Part shown: positions 53,806-62,004 of the stretch, one piece after another
Layout of the letters: each line of letters begins with the position of its first letter
Numbering within the stretch: the first letter of the stretch is position 1
DNA from: G963676095 sp963676095
GTDB taxonomy: Bacteria; Bacteroidota; Bacteroidia; Bacteroidales; Prolixibacteraceae
Assembly: GCA_963676095.1 (NCBI GenBank)
Contig: OY781040.1
Location: 4,526,001 to 4,590,000 of the forward strand
Reading direction: 5' to 3'
DNA: 64,000 bases
The notes under the pieces: model-generated
Seen by the model: only the letters and a program-made list of their open reading frames with translations
The model's database searches: none
Told to the model about the DNA's origin: nothing
Position numbers and translations under genes: made by a program

Positions 53806-54255
53806 TTAATTTTTTAACCATTCATAAAGCAGATAATGTTCATCCGTCATCTTCATCGCTTTATAGACGATCTGTGCTGTTGTGTTCGATTTTTCAGCAT
53901 AAAGGCGGATGCCTTTCAGATTGTTGTCCTGTTCGACCATTGATTTAATATGTGAATATAAGATACTGTAGACACCTTTTCTTCGATATTCAGGGAGAAC
54001 ATAAACCGATTGGATCCAGAGCACCGTACCGTTCCTCCAGTCGCTCCACTCGAAGGTGGTCAATAACGAACCGATAACCTTCCCGTTTTCTTCTGCAACG
54101 AAATAATTCCCCCTTGACGGATCCAAAAAAACAGCGTTTACTCCTTCTTTGATAGTTTTGGAATCCAATATCAAATTTTCTGTTTCCCAAGCCATTGCTA
54201 TCTGAAATTCCTCGATTTGTTTTGCGTCCCCAGATACTGCTTTCCGTACATTCAT
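53806..54255 (-). CDS. GNAT-family N-acetyltransferase
   Basis: The 149-residue product has the GNAT fold: MNVRKAVSGDAKQIEEFQ as first strand and helix, VAEENGKVIGSLLTT (strand 3/4) and the acetyl-CoA loop VYVLPEYRRKGVYSILYSHI (about 88-107), with motif A sequence R-x-x-G-V. The substrate is unknown. The gene is four bases upstream of the rubrerythrin-VIT1 gene and likely its operon partner. Family-level call is secure, specific role is not. Confidence 0.9.
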   Translation of the reverse strand: MNVRKAVSGDAKQIEEFQIAMAWETENLILDSKTIKEGVNAVFLDPSRGNYFVAEENGKVIGSLLTTFEWSDWRNGTVLWIQSVYVLPEYRRKGVYSILYSHIKSMVEQDNNLKGIRLYAEKSNTTAQIVYKAMKMTDEHYLLYEWLKN

Positions 54256-54619
54256 TATGCTCTTGTTTTTATATTGTGCTTTTTTTCATGACTTTTGTAT
54301 CAATTACGTTGCTAAAAGTAAATTTTTAGCAGGTTGTATTTTTATACAGCCAGACTATTTTAGAACCCTTTCCCTGTTTTCACTTTCCTTTAGCTTTATT
54401 AAGCTTTAAAAATACTAAAAGAAGTTTTGTTCAGGATAAGAATTTATTCTATATTATTTTTTTTTGTTTTCCTTTGAAAAGTACGATGATCTGGTGAGAA
54501 ACAATTTTAAACTAACGATATGGAAAGCTTTTTTAAATAAGAATGTTCCGCATGCTATGTGAATTGATGCATAAAAACCTGCGCAAGGTGGAGCTTACCA
54601 GAAATTTATTGTGTATTTA
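54256..54619. other. Gene-free stretch upstream of the GNAT gene
   Basis: An AT-rich region of about 360 bp between the divergent GNAT gene and the DUF84 pseudogene. It should hold the promoter of the GNAT-VIT operon on the minus strand. I see no gene, RNA or clear repeat. Confidence 0.4.
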
Positions 54620-54977
54620 ATGACGATAATTATTGCATCTCAGGACAAAATGTTTGCCTTTGCCTGGATTGTTATTTCCATCGGGAAAACGGAATCTGTC
54701 TCAAAAACCTCAATATTCTGTCTTCCGGAACAGATTCAAGACTTAATAGTGAAGGGGGTGGGAACTTGGAGAAGCAGACGATTTCGTTTTTGGAAAAATC
54801 AATTCTAAACAACAAAACGGGGCCGTCGGGCTTCTTACTTTAGGTAAACGGAAAAATCAATTCCGTGACTTCGTTACACGTCAGACTCTTTATGAACAAG
54901 CCATGATTCTGGCACTGATCCCGTTTTTAGTCCAAACCTCTATATGGACAAGGATAATCCCTTCCATTTTTTACTAA
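54620..54977 (+). pseudogene. Decayed DUF84 (YjjX-like) inosine/xanthosine triphosphatase
   Basis: YjjX-type enzymes hydrolyse ITP and XTP in nucleotide clean-up. An opening frame from ATG 54620 reads MTIIIASQDKMFAFAWIVIS and continues to LPEQIQDLIVKGV, then turns to nonsense. In another frame the C-terminal half is clear: ELGEADDFVFGKINSKQQNG, AVGLLTLGK and LYEQAMILALIPFL, ending at TAA 54975. One extra G in GGGGGTGGG (about 54752-54762) explains the shift. The N-terminus MTIIIASQ joins directly to the mid-domain FAFAWIV, so about 65-75 residues of the usual middle are also missing. Two independent lesions make this a true pseudogene. Family call is from memory of the pattern. Confidence 0.75.
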
Positions 54978-55175
54978 TTTGATTATAATGAGATTTTCGA
55001 TAAACAAAAATCTGGAATGTTTGCTTTCGAAACCATTAAAACCGAAGAAAAAATTCTCTTAATATTTTGTCTGTATCGAAAACCCCCATTCCTGATAAAA
55101 AGGATTACTTGTTTGTTCTCATGTGTATTACTTTCATGTTGGCACATGGACCTTCATCATTCCTTGAAGATTTTG

Positions 55176-55487
55176 TCATGTCCGCTTCATCCGTTTAAGA
55201 ACGTACTGGAGACTAATTTTTTCTTCTGTCAGCATGATGATTTGGATTTTGTTTTTATCCAGGTAAACCTTTGCCTTGGGACCTATTTCCCCTGTAATGA
55301 CTTTTGTTACTTTTTCTTTTTTGAGCATGGCAACCACATGTGAAGCAACATCGCTTTCGTCCCTCGAATAAGGATTGGCAACAAAACGCGTTGAGTCTCC
55401 ATCTATTAAAAGGAAATACGGGCTCCTTCCAAATCTCAAATCCATACTAGCCGTTAATTTCTTATCAGTAGCGCTTATCGCAATCAT
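55176..55487 (-). CDS. NifX/NifB-like dinitrogenase-cofactor-domain protein
   Basis: The 103-residue product is a stand-alone NifX-type domain (Fe-Mo cofactor biosynthesis fold): MIAISATDKKLTASMDLRFGRSPYFLLID, where SxDxRFGRSPYF is the family mark, and HVVAMLKKEKVTKVITGEIGPKA. Such small proteins are widespread in anaerobes that do not fix nitrogen, often beside P-loop MRP ATPases, and may bind or carry metal clusters. No nif gene is visible here. The AhpD-like gene and miaB lie upstream on the same strand. A role in Fe-S or metal handling would fit nearby MiaB, but this is inference. Confidence 0.85.
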   Translation of the reverse strand: MIAISATDKKLTASMDLRFGRSPYFLLIDGDSTRFVANPYSRDESDVASHVVAMLKKEKVTKVITGEIGPKAKVYLDKNKIQIIMLTEEKISLQYVLKRMKRT

Positions 55488-55593
55488 TAATTTACTTTTT
55501 TATTGTTAATAGTTTAAAAATTATTCGTTCTATATATTGATTTTTAAATTATTGTAAAATGTTTGCGTCTTGCCAGAATTCTTCACCCCAATA

Positions 55594-55947
55594 TTATTTC
55601 TTATTCTCTGCGTTTAAGGCATTCCAGTATTCTACTGCCCTACGCGTGTGAGGAATAACAATTGTACCCCCCACAAGGTTTGCTATTGAGAAAACTTCGA
55701 ATATTTCTTCATCGGATATTCCCAATTCATGACATTTTTCAAGATGGTATTTTATACAGTCATCACAGCGCAGTACCATTGATGAGACCAACCCCAGCAT
55801 TTCCTTTGTTTTTGAATCCAATGCCCCATTCTGATAGGCGAGATTATCAATGCTGTAGATCCGTTTTATGACTTTATTTCCCGATCCCAGAATTTCTTCA
55901 TTCATCTGGGTTCGGTACTGCCTGAAATCCTCTATTATTTTATTCAT
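55594..55947 (-). CDS. AhpD-like (carboxymuconolactone decarboxylase family) protein
   Basis: The 117-residue product belongs to the CMD/AhpD family. The CxxC redox motif CDDCIKYHLEKC (Cys61, Cys64, His68) and ELGISDEEIFEVFSIANLVGG are typical. In AhpD the two cysteines and the His reduce peroxiredoxin-type partners, so a peroxide or thiol redox role is likely; decarboxylase activity is less likely for this subtype. Its ATG follows the miaB stop by two bases, so the genes are translated in tandem. Confidence 0.88.
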   Translation of the reverse strand: MNKIIEDFRQYRTQMNEEILGSGNKVIKRIYSIDNLAYQNGALDSKTKEMLGLVSSMVLRCDDCIKYHLEKCHELGISDEEIFEVFSIANLVGGTIVIPHTRRAVEYWNALNAENKK

Positions 55948-55949
55948 TT

Positions 55950-57293
55950 TTAGTATCCTCTATTTATTGTCTGGCCTATCAGTGTCGTTTGAGTACACTT
56001 TTCGACTTTAACATTAACGTAATCGCCTACCATAAAGTTTAAATTAGGAAATACAATCACTTTATTTTGAGAATTGCGGCCAAAATATTCGTTTTTATTT
56101 TTCTTGGAAACACCTTCCACCAAGACGTCAAACGATTTTCCAATATCTGCCTGGTTGCTCACCATTGATAATCGGTTTTGCAGTTCGATGATTTCGTTTA
56201 ACCTGCGAAGTTTTACTTCTTCAGGGATATTATCCTTGAGGTGCAACGAGGCATAAGTCCCAGGTCTCTCAGAATATTTAAACATAAACGCCATATCAAA
56301 ACGGGCCCATCCCATCAGGGAAATAGTTTCTTTATGGTCTTCTTCTGTTTCGGAGCAGAAGCCGGCAAAGATATCGGTCGAAATGGTACAATCAGGAATA
56401 ATTCTACGGATATTTCTGATCCTGTCCATGTAGTCGTTCCTGTCGTATTTGCGGTTCATGAGCTTCAGTACAGATGTGCTTCCCGATTGTACTGGCAGAT
56501 GAATATGCCTGCATATGTTCGGAAATGTTGCTATTGTTTTAATTATCTGCTCTGACATATCTTTCGGATGAGAAGTTGTGAAGCGGATTCTCATTCCGTG
56601 AAATTCGCGTGCCACCAGCTCCAGCAGGTGCATAAAACGAAAAGGTTTTTTTTCGTGTTCCGGCTGCCAGCTGTATGAATTCACATTTTGTCCCAGCAGG
56701 GTTACCTCTTTGTACCCTCTGTCCTGCAAGTCGGCAATTTCGTTCAATATATCCCGGGGATCGCGGCTTCGTTCCCTGCCTCTGGTATAAGGAACAATAC
56801 AATAAGTACAAAAGTTATTGCATCCGCGGGTGATACTGACAAAACCGGAAATAGATTCGTTTCCGATCCGAGCGGGGGTAATTTTGTCATAAGTCTCTAT
56901 TTCTGATAGTTTTGTATTTACCGCACGTTCCTGATGTTGGGCTTTATCGATCAGATAAGGAAGGTCGCGATAGGCATCCGGCCCGGCTACCAGGCCCACG
57001 GCTTCGTGTTCGAGTAATTTGTCTGCCACACGTTCAGCCATACATCCGATTACACCTATTAATAAATTTCTGTTTTTCTTCTTTAGTCCCTTCAGATGGT
57101 CCAGCCGGCCCCATATTCGCTGTTCTGCATTGTCTCTTACAGAACAGGAATTAATAAGGATTATGTCTGCATCATCCGGAAATTGGCAGGAGGCATATCC
57201 CTTTTCTTTTTCAAGAATTGCTGCAACTACTTCACTGTCTGCCACGTTCATCTGGCATCCATATGTTTCTATAAATAATTTTTTAGGGTTCAT
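55950..57293 (-). CDS. miaB: MiaB, tRNA 2-methylthio-N6-isopentenyladenosine synthase
   Basis: MiaB is a radical-SAM methylthiotransferase that adds a methylthio group at A37 of tRNAs reading U-initial codons. The 447-residue product has the N-terminal UPF0004 domain with cluster cysteines 13, 50 and 84, the radical-SAM motif GCNNFCTYC (Cys158, 162, 165), IFAGFCSETEEDHKETI and a C-terminal TRAM domain (about 380-445). It carries two [4Fe-4S] clusters and uses SAM. The start at 57293 gives MNPKKLFIETYGCQMNVADS, as expected for the family. It heads a short operon with the AhpD-like gene. Confidence 0.94.
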   Translation of the reverse strand: MNPKKLFIETYGCQMNVADSEVVAAILEKEKGYASCQFPDDADIILINSCSVRDNAEQRIWGRLDHLKGLKKKNRNLLIGVIGCMAERVADKLLEHEAVGLVAGPDAYRDLPYLIDKAQHQERAVNTKLSEIETYDKITPARIGNESISGFVSITRGCNNFCTYCIVPYTRGRERSRDPRDILNEIADLQDRGYKEVTLLGQNVNSYSWQPEHEKKPFRFMHLLELVAREFHGMRIRFTTSHPKDMSEQIIKTIATFPNICRHIHLPVQSGSTSVLKLMNRKYDRNDYMDRIRNIRRIIPDCTISTDIFAGFCSETEEDHKETISLMGWARFDMAFMFKYSERPGTYASLHLKDNIPEEVKLRRLNEIIELQNRLSMVSNQADIGKSFDVLVEGVSKKNKNEYFGRNSQNKVIVFPNLNFMVGDYVNVKVEKCTQTTLIGQTINRGY

Positions 57294-57616
57294 TGATTTT
57301 GAAGTAAAAAACGCAAAATTATTGATTTATATCGTATTTTCAAGGCTTGCGGGTATAGTTTGTTCAGACAATAGTGAAGAGTATGAATTTGTGCCTGGAT
57401 ATTTCTATATGCCATGCTTTGATTTTCAATTGTCAATCTTTATATATGGCATACAATTTCTTGTTTACCAAATTTTTATGGTCTCATTTTTAGCGCCACC
57501 TCCTTTTACTTTCCTCCTGTTTCTTAAATCATTGCTTGGATATTCAGAAAATTGAAATATGGATTCTTGTATTAATTCATTTCGCATTATATTTGCATCC
57601 TCAAAGGACAATTTTT
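57294..57616. other. Gene-free region between miaB and the SPOR gene
   Basis: About 320 bp of AT-rich sequence separating divergent genes. It holds the promoter described at 57567-57595. An 8-bp inverted repeat (TATGCCAT/ATGGCATA, near 57407 and 57445) is too short to call. No other gene is visible. Confidence 0.4.
57567..57595 (+). promoter_or_regulatory. Bacteroidota-type promoter for the SPOR-purF unit
   Basis: TTG (57567-57569) and TATATTTG (57588-57595) match the -33 and -7 (TAnnTTTG) elements with 18 bp between them. They lie 22 bp before the SPOR gene ATG. Confidence 0.6.
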
Positions 57617-58096
57617 ATGAAGTTTTCAATTGCGGGAGTAGTCTTTTTCCTATTAAGTCTGGGCATCTTTGCCCAGGAGCCACTTTACGAACCTTCTTCT
57701 GACAACTCCATACTCTCTTCTCTGCTTCAACAAGTAAATGTTCATCAGGATGCCCGGATTGATTCTCTTTTGGAACATCATGTTGATGCAAACCGGAGAA
57801 AAAACGGAGTTGGCGGTTATCGGTTAGAGATTTTTTTCAGTTCGGGAAGTAATGCAAGAGAGGAGGCCCTGTCTAAAAAAACGCGGTTTCTGAAGCTTTA
57901 TCCTGAAATTACCGCATACATGTCTTATCAAAGTCCAAATTTTAAAGTACGGGTCGGTGATTGCCGGACAAAAAGTGATGCGTTAAGATTGAAAGAAGAG
58001 ATCCGGAGAGATTATCCAAATGCCTTCATCGTTCCCGAAACAATCCAGTTCCCCAAATTATATACAGAAACAAAAAACAATGAGCGAGTTAATTAA
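57617..58096 (+). CDS. Exported SPOR-domain protein
   Basis: SPOR domains bind denuded glycan strands of septal peptidoglycan. From the ATG at 57617 the 159-residue product has a signal peptide (MKFSIAGVVFFLLSLGIFA, cleaved near residue 20), a short linker, and a SPOR domain (about 70-150; GYRLEIFFSSGSNAREEALSKK, PNFKVRVGDCRTKSDALRL). Its stop overlaps the purF start by 17 bases, an unusual coupling of an envelope gene to purine synthesis. The upstream reading from 57536 includes the promoter and is not used. Function at the septum is inferred from the domain. Confidence 0.87.
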   Translation: MKFSIAGVVFFLLSLGIFAQEPLYEPSSDNSILSSLLQQVNVHQDARIDSLLEHHVDANRRKNGVGGYRLEIFFSSGSNAREEALSKKTRFLKLYPEITAYMSYQSPNFKVRVGDCRTKSDALRLKEEIRRDYPNAFIVPETIQFPKLYTETKNNERVN

Positions 58097-59978
58097 GCAT
58101 GAGTGTGGAATAGCGCTAATACGACTGAGAAAACCATTGGAATACTTCCAGAAAAAATATGGTACCTGGCAGTACGGAATAAATAAACTCTACCTTTTGA
58201 TGGAAAAACAACACAACCGGGGACAGGATGGTGCCGGAGTTGTGAGCGTAAAATTAAACCTTAGCCCGGGACAGGAATATATTAACAGGTATCGTTCCAT
58301 AGAACCTAATCCCATCAAGGACGTTTTTGACAAAGTCGGAAAAAGCCTGAAGAAAGCCATTAAATCAGGAAGGGATATCAATGATATTAACTGGGTTTAC
58401 GAGAATCTTCCTTATGCAGGAGAACTGTATCTCGGACATCTCCGGTATGGCACTTTCGGGAACAACAGTATTGATTTCGTTCATCCGGTTATGCGCCAGA
58501 ATAACTGGAAATCAAGGACCTTAGTCCTGGCTGGTAATTTTAATCTGACCAATACAGATGAACTTTTCCAGAAACTGATAGATCTGGGACAGCATCCGAA
58601 AAATTATACTGATACAGTTACCATATTGGAGAAAGTAGGGCATTTTCTGGATGAAGAAAACCAGTTCCGGTTTCGCCAGTATAAGAATGAAGGGTATAGC
58701 AACCGGGAAATCTCCCCGCTGATCGAAAAAAATCTTGATGTTCAGAGTGTCCTTGAGAATTCCAGTAAGGATTGGGATGGGGGTTATACTATTGCTGGGT
58801 TGATCGGGCATGGTGATGCCTTCGTGATCCGTGACCCGTGGGGAATACGACCAGCATTTTATTATGTAGATGATGAAATAGTCGTGGTCGCTTCAGAACG
58901 TCCTGTTATCCAGACTGTAATGGATGTAAAAGGAGAGCATGTTAAGCAAATCAATCCAGGGGAAGCGTTGATCATAAAGAAGAATGGTGATGTTTTTACC
59001 CAGATTGTGCGTGTTCCGCATAAACGGAGGTCCTGCTCGTTTGAGCGGATTTATTTTTCAAGGGGAAGTGACAAGGATATTTATCATGAGCGGAAGGAAT
59101 TGGGACGTTTATTGGCTCCTGCTATCCTGAAGTCAACGGATTTTGATATAAAGAATACGGTTTATTCCTATATCCCGAACACTGCAGAGACCGCTTTCTA
59201 CGGGATGATGCAGGGGGTGAGGGAGCATCTTTTGGATTGGAAGAAAGCACAGATCAGGTCAAGGAACGGAAATATTACAGAGGAAGAACTGGAAGAGATT
59301 ATTTCCCTGGAAGCGCGGGTTGAGAAGATCGCAATAAAAGACGTGAAACTCCGTACTTTTATTGCAGATGATGCCAGTCGCGACGATTTGGTTGCCCATG
59401 TTTACGATGTTACCTACGGCGTGATCAGGGAAAACAAAGATACCCTCGTAATAATCGACGATTCAATTGTGAGGGGTACTACCCTGAAGAAAAGTATCCT
59501 TAAGATACTGAGCCGTCTCAACCCCAAAAAGATTGTTGTGGTATCTTCCGCCCCGCAAATCCGTTACCCGGATTGTTATGGTATCGATATGGCAGTATTG
59601 GGTAAATTCATTGCTTTTAATGCGGCTATCGAGTTGCTGAAGGATCATGGCAAAGAGCAGGTCATTACAGAGGTATATAACAAGTGTAAGGCCCAGCAAA
59701 ATCTGCCCAAGGAAGAGATCGTGAATTATGTGAAGGAAATATACCGTCCTTTTACGCCGGAACAGGTTTCAGCCAAGATTGCAGAACTGTTAAGGCCAGA
59801 GGGATGTCAGTCTGAAATCGATATTGTATATCAGAGTGTTGAAAATCTTCATGCAGCTTGTCCGAATGACACAGGCGACTGGTATTTTACGGGCGACTAT
59901 CCTACGCCGGGAGGCAATAAGGTTGTCAATACTTCTTTCATTAATTATGTTGAAGGAATAGAAAGCCGGGCCTATTGA
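58080..59978 (+). CDS. purF: PurF-like amidophosphoribosyltransferase, long form
   Basis: PurF makes phosphoribosylamine from PRPP and glutamine, the first step of purine synthesis. The 632-residue protein has the class II glutaminase domain with nucleophile Cys9 in KHECGIALIRL, preceded by eight residues that may be cleaved as a propeptide, and NRGQDGAGVVS, GHLRYGTFG and GNFNLTN (glutamine pocket). The C-terminal PRTase domain has the PRPP loop VIIDDSIVRGTT (about 455-466). It is about 130-150 residues longer than ordinary PurF, the added parts lying in the glutaminase domain and C-terminus. This long type is common in Bacteroidota, so it may be a paralog of a standard PurF elsewhere. I start at ATG 58080. 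Confidence 0.87.
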   Translation: MSELIKHECGIALIRLRKPLEYFQKKYGTWQYGINKLYLLMEKQHNRGQDGAGVVSVKLNLSPGQEYINRYRSIEPNPIKDVFDKVGKSLKKAIKSGRDINDINWVYENLPYAGELYLGHLRYGTFGNNSIDFVHPVMRQNNWKSRTLVLAGNFNLTNTDELFQKLIDLGQHPKNYTDTVTILEKVGHFLDEENQFRFRQYKNEGYSNREISPLIEKNLDVQSVLENSSKDWDGGYTIAGLIGHGDAFVIRDPWGIRPAFYYVDDEIVVVASERPVIQTVMDVKGEHVKQINPGEALIIKKNGDVFTQIVRVPHKRRSCSFERIYFSRGSDKDIYHERKELGRLLAPAILKSTDFDIKNTVYSYIPNTAETAFYGMMQGVREHLLDWKKAQIRSRNGNITEEELEEIISLEARVEKIAIKDVKLRTFIADDASRDDLVAHVYDVTYGVIRENKDTLVIIDDSIVRGTTLKKSILKILSRLNPKKIVVVSSAPQIRYPDCYGIDMAVLGKFIAFNAAIELLKDHGKEQVITEVYNKCKAQQNLPKEEIVNYVKEIYRPFTPEQVSAKIAELLRPEGCQSEIDIVYQSVENLHAACPNDTGDWYFTGDYPTPGGNKVVNTSFINYVEGIESRAY

Positions 59979-60004
59979 ACCGGGCTGAAACGGATAACAT
60001 AAAG

Positions 60005-60036
60005 AAGCAGGAAATCAGAAGATCCTGCTTTTTTTT
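60005..60036 (+). terminator. Terminator after purF
   Basis: AAGCAGGA (60005-60012) pairs with TCCTGCTT (60023-60030) and is followed by a T-run to about 60036. It separates purF from the convergent acyltransferase gene whose stop is at 60044. Confidence 0.8.
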
Positions 60037-60043
60037 ATTGTGT

Positions 60044-61012
60044 CTATTTTATTTCCGGGAAATTGTCGCTGCTAAGTCCGCTTTTCCTCTTTATATAGGT
60101 TTCGATATGCCGGTCTTTTTTTGCTTCGTAAATATCTTTAATCGTAACAATGATCCCAGTTTCTTCCACTCCGCCGAAATGATCGTTCAGTACTGTGCCA
60201 AAAGTTTTCATGGAAGGACTTAGGTTCATGTAAGCATTGATCAACGGCGGAATATTTTCTCCATGTTCTCTTACTTCCTGTGTCAATATCCTGTAATCTT
60301 CTTTGTAAGAACCTCCATTAAATAGTTTTTCAAGGGCCTTCATGTTCAGATTCAGCTCCATGGGTTTCTTCGGGTAAACAAGGTTGTCATGATCCCGGAA
60401 ATATTTATGGAAGAAATACAGAATCAGATTTCTTGCTTCAATATTAAAGTGGGTATACATGGTTACTTTCCCAAAGAAATATTTTATTTCAGGGTGATCT
60501 ACAGTTAATGCCCCCAACCCGTCCCAAAGATTGTCAAGCGCAAAAAGGGCTTTTGCCCCCGCCTTGCTTGACTGGTAAGCTGGTTGCACAAAAGACCTTC
60601 CCAATTCCAGTGAGTGGGACAGATAATCTCTTTTAAATTCTTCAGAAAAATGAAATAGTCTTGCTGTTGCCAGCTGTAGGTCTCCGTTCTCATCTTCGGG
60701 AAGCCCGTTGCATAAAATATATCGGTACCCCCCGAGTATTTCCAACGAGTCAGGGTCCCACACAATCAGTTGTTTATATGGATGGTCACTGGTGTCGTAC
60801 TGATCAATGTCAAGTTCCTTTCCTGTCCCCCCGCCAGCATCCCGGAATGTGATTTCCCGAATACGGCCAATTTCATGCATGATATTCGGCGAATCGTGAT
60901 GTGTAATCACATAAATTTCATTGCCACCTTTGTTGGTCTTTCTTAATAACTTGTCCGGTGTCAATTCTGCCAGGATCGCTTCTTTGGCTACAGGTGCAGC
61001 AATATCCTTCAT
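60044..61012 (-). CDS. GlsB/OlsB-like N-acyltransferase (aminolipid synthesis)
   Basis: This 322-residue protein belongs to the GNAT-like hemolysin/OlsB group, which N-acylates an amino acid with a 3-hydroxy fatty acid in aminolipid synthesis. Seen: EIGRIREITFRDAGGGTGKELDIDQYD (residues about 48-74), WDPDSLEILGGYRYILCNG and SLELGRSFVQPAYQ, the family core. In Bacteroides thetaiotaomicron the homologous pair glsB-glsA makes glycine lipids, and here a PlsC-like gene lies just upstream in the same orientation, 158 bp apart. The amino acid substrate (glycine or ornithine) cannot be settled from sequence. No signal peptide; it should act at the cytoplasmic face of the inner membrane. Confidence 0.8.
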   Translation of the reverse strand: MKDIAAPVAKEAILAELTPDKLLRKTNKGGNEIYVITHHDSPNIMHEIGRIREITFRDAGGGTGKELDIDQYDTSDHPYKQLIVWDPDSLEILGGYRYILCNGLPEDENGDLQLATARLFHFSEEFKRDYLSHSLELGRSFVQPAYQSSKAGAKALFALDNLWDGLGALTVDHPEIKYFFGKVTMYTHFNIEARNLILYFFHKYFRDHDNLVYPKKPMELNLNMKALEKLFNGGSYKEDYRILTQEVREHGENIPPLINAYMNLSPSMKTFGTVLNDHFGGVEETGIIVTIKDIYEAKKDRHIETYIKRKSGLSSDNFPEIK

Positions 61013-61170
61013 ACTTTATCTGCTTTATTTTTAATGAGCAACAAAACTAAAAAAAATAATTTAGAAATAGGTTTCACTCTCACTATAAATGGGCACAGGC
61101 ATTTTCCCTTTCATTGCTGATATTTTGAGCAGTTTGATTATAAAGTAAACCTTAGTTGATAATCCATGGC

Positions 61171-62004
61171 TCAGGAGAACGGCAATGAGTATGATATCTT
61201 TTTTACTTCATTCGCCCATTCCTGGAGTGTTTTGCTTCTGTCGAACAAGGTATAAGGAACAGGTTTTCCAAATGAAATTGTAAACTCCTGATTTTTATGG
61301 TTGAAGGTTTCATCAGAAAGAAAAAAAGTCTCCAGGTTCCATTTTATATGCAGAAACGTCCGCAGGTTGGCAAGGTTGTAAAAGAAATTGGAATTTCTTC
61401 CGCTGACATACACCGGAATTATATCTCTTTGATATTCAATGGATTTTTGAATGAAATGTTTTTTCCATTCCGTGTCTGTAATTTCTCCGTTAATTTTTCG
61501 TGAAGCCAACCCCGACGGGAAAATCAGAATTTGTACATCTGACTTATATTGCTCTTCAAGTATTCTCGCTGACTCCCTGCTGTTTGTCCCGTATTTGTTC
61601 AAGGGAACAAACACGTCCTTCAGGGGGGGAATTTTCATCAGGACATCGTTTACCAAAAAGCGAAACTCTCCTTTTGCTTTATATACATTACTCATTAACA
61701 GCAATGCATCAAACCCGCCCAGCGGATGATTGGATGCGAAGATGAACCTTCCTTCTTTGGGTATGTTTTCCAGCCCGATTACCTTTTGACTTACATTAAA
61801 GTATTCTACAACCTTATGGGCAAATTCGACACCCCTTAAGTTTCCATATTTGCTGATAATTTCGTTGATCTCGGGAATATGCAGGATGTGGTTGATGTAG
61901 CGGTATACAAAACCGGGGACCAGTCTGGCAAACCGGGCATTCTTTTCTGCAAAAAGTGCTTTAATGTCTATTGGTTTTATGTCGCTTCTGGGTTCTTCTG
62001 ACAT
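61171..62004 (-). CDS. GlsA/OlsA-like O-acyltransferase (PlsC fold)
   Basis: The 277-residue product is a PlsC-type acyltransferase that would add the second, ester-linked acyl chain to the lyso-aminolipid. The acyltransferase motif is SNHPLGGFD (His93, Asp99), an H-x5-D spacing rather than the usual H-x4-D, then VPLNKYG, LIFPSGLASRK (motif III type) and PVYVSGRNS. This NHPLGG form is shared by the aminolipid enzymes, which supports the link to the OlsB-like gene downstream. One or two hydrophobic segments may attach it to the membrane. An acyltransferase of phosphatidic-acid synthesis is the alternative, made less likely by gene order. Confidence 0.8.
   Translation of the reverse strand: MSEEPRSDIKPIDIKALFAEKNARFARLVPGFVYRYINHILHIPEINEIISKYGNLRGVEFAHKVVEYFNVSQKVIGLENIPKEGRFIFASNHPLGGFDALLLMSNVYKAKGEFRFLVNDVLMKIPPLKDVFVPLNKYGTNSRESARILEEQYKSDVQILIFPSGLASRKINGEITDTEWKKHFIQKSIEYQRDIIPVYVSGRNSNFFYNLANLRTFLHIKWNLETFFLSDETFNHKNQEFTISFGKPVPYTLFDRSKTLQEWANEVKKISYSLPFS

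Noticed and set aside
55017..55343. 108-residue plus-strand gene
   Set aside because: It overlaps the NifX-like gene antisense, is rich in Phe/Cys, and looks like a shadow frame.
55176..55487. Nitrogen-fixation locus
   Set aside because: A single NifX domain is not enough; no nifHDK, nifB or nifEN is present.
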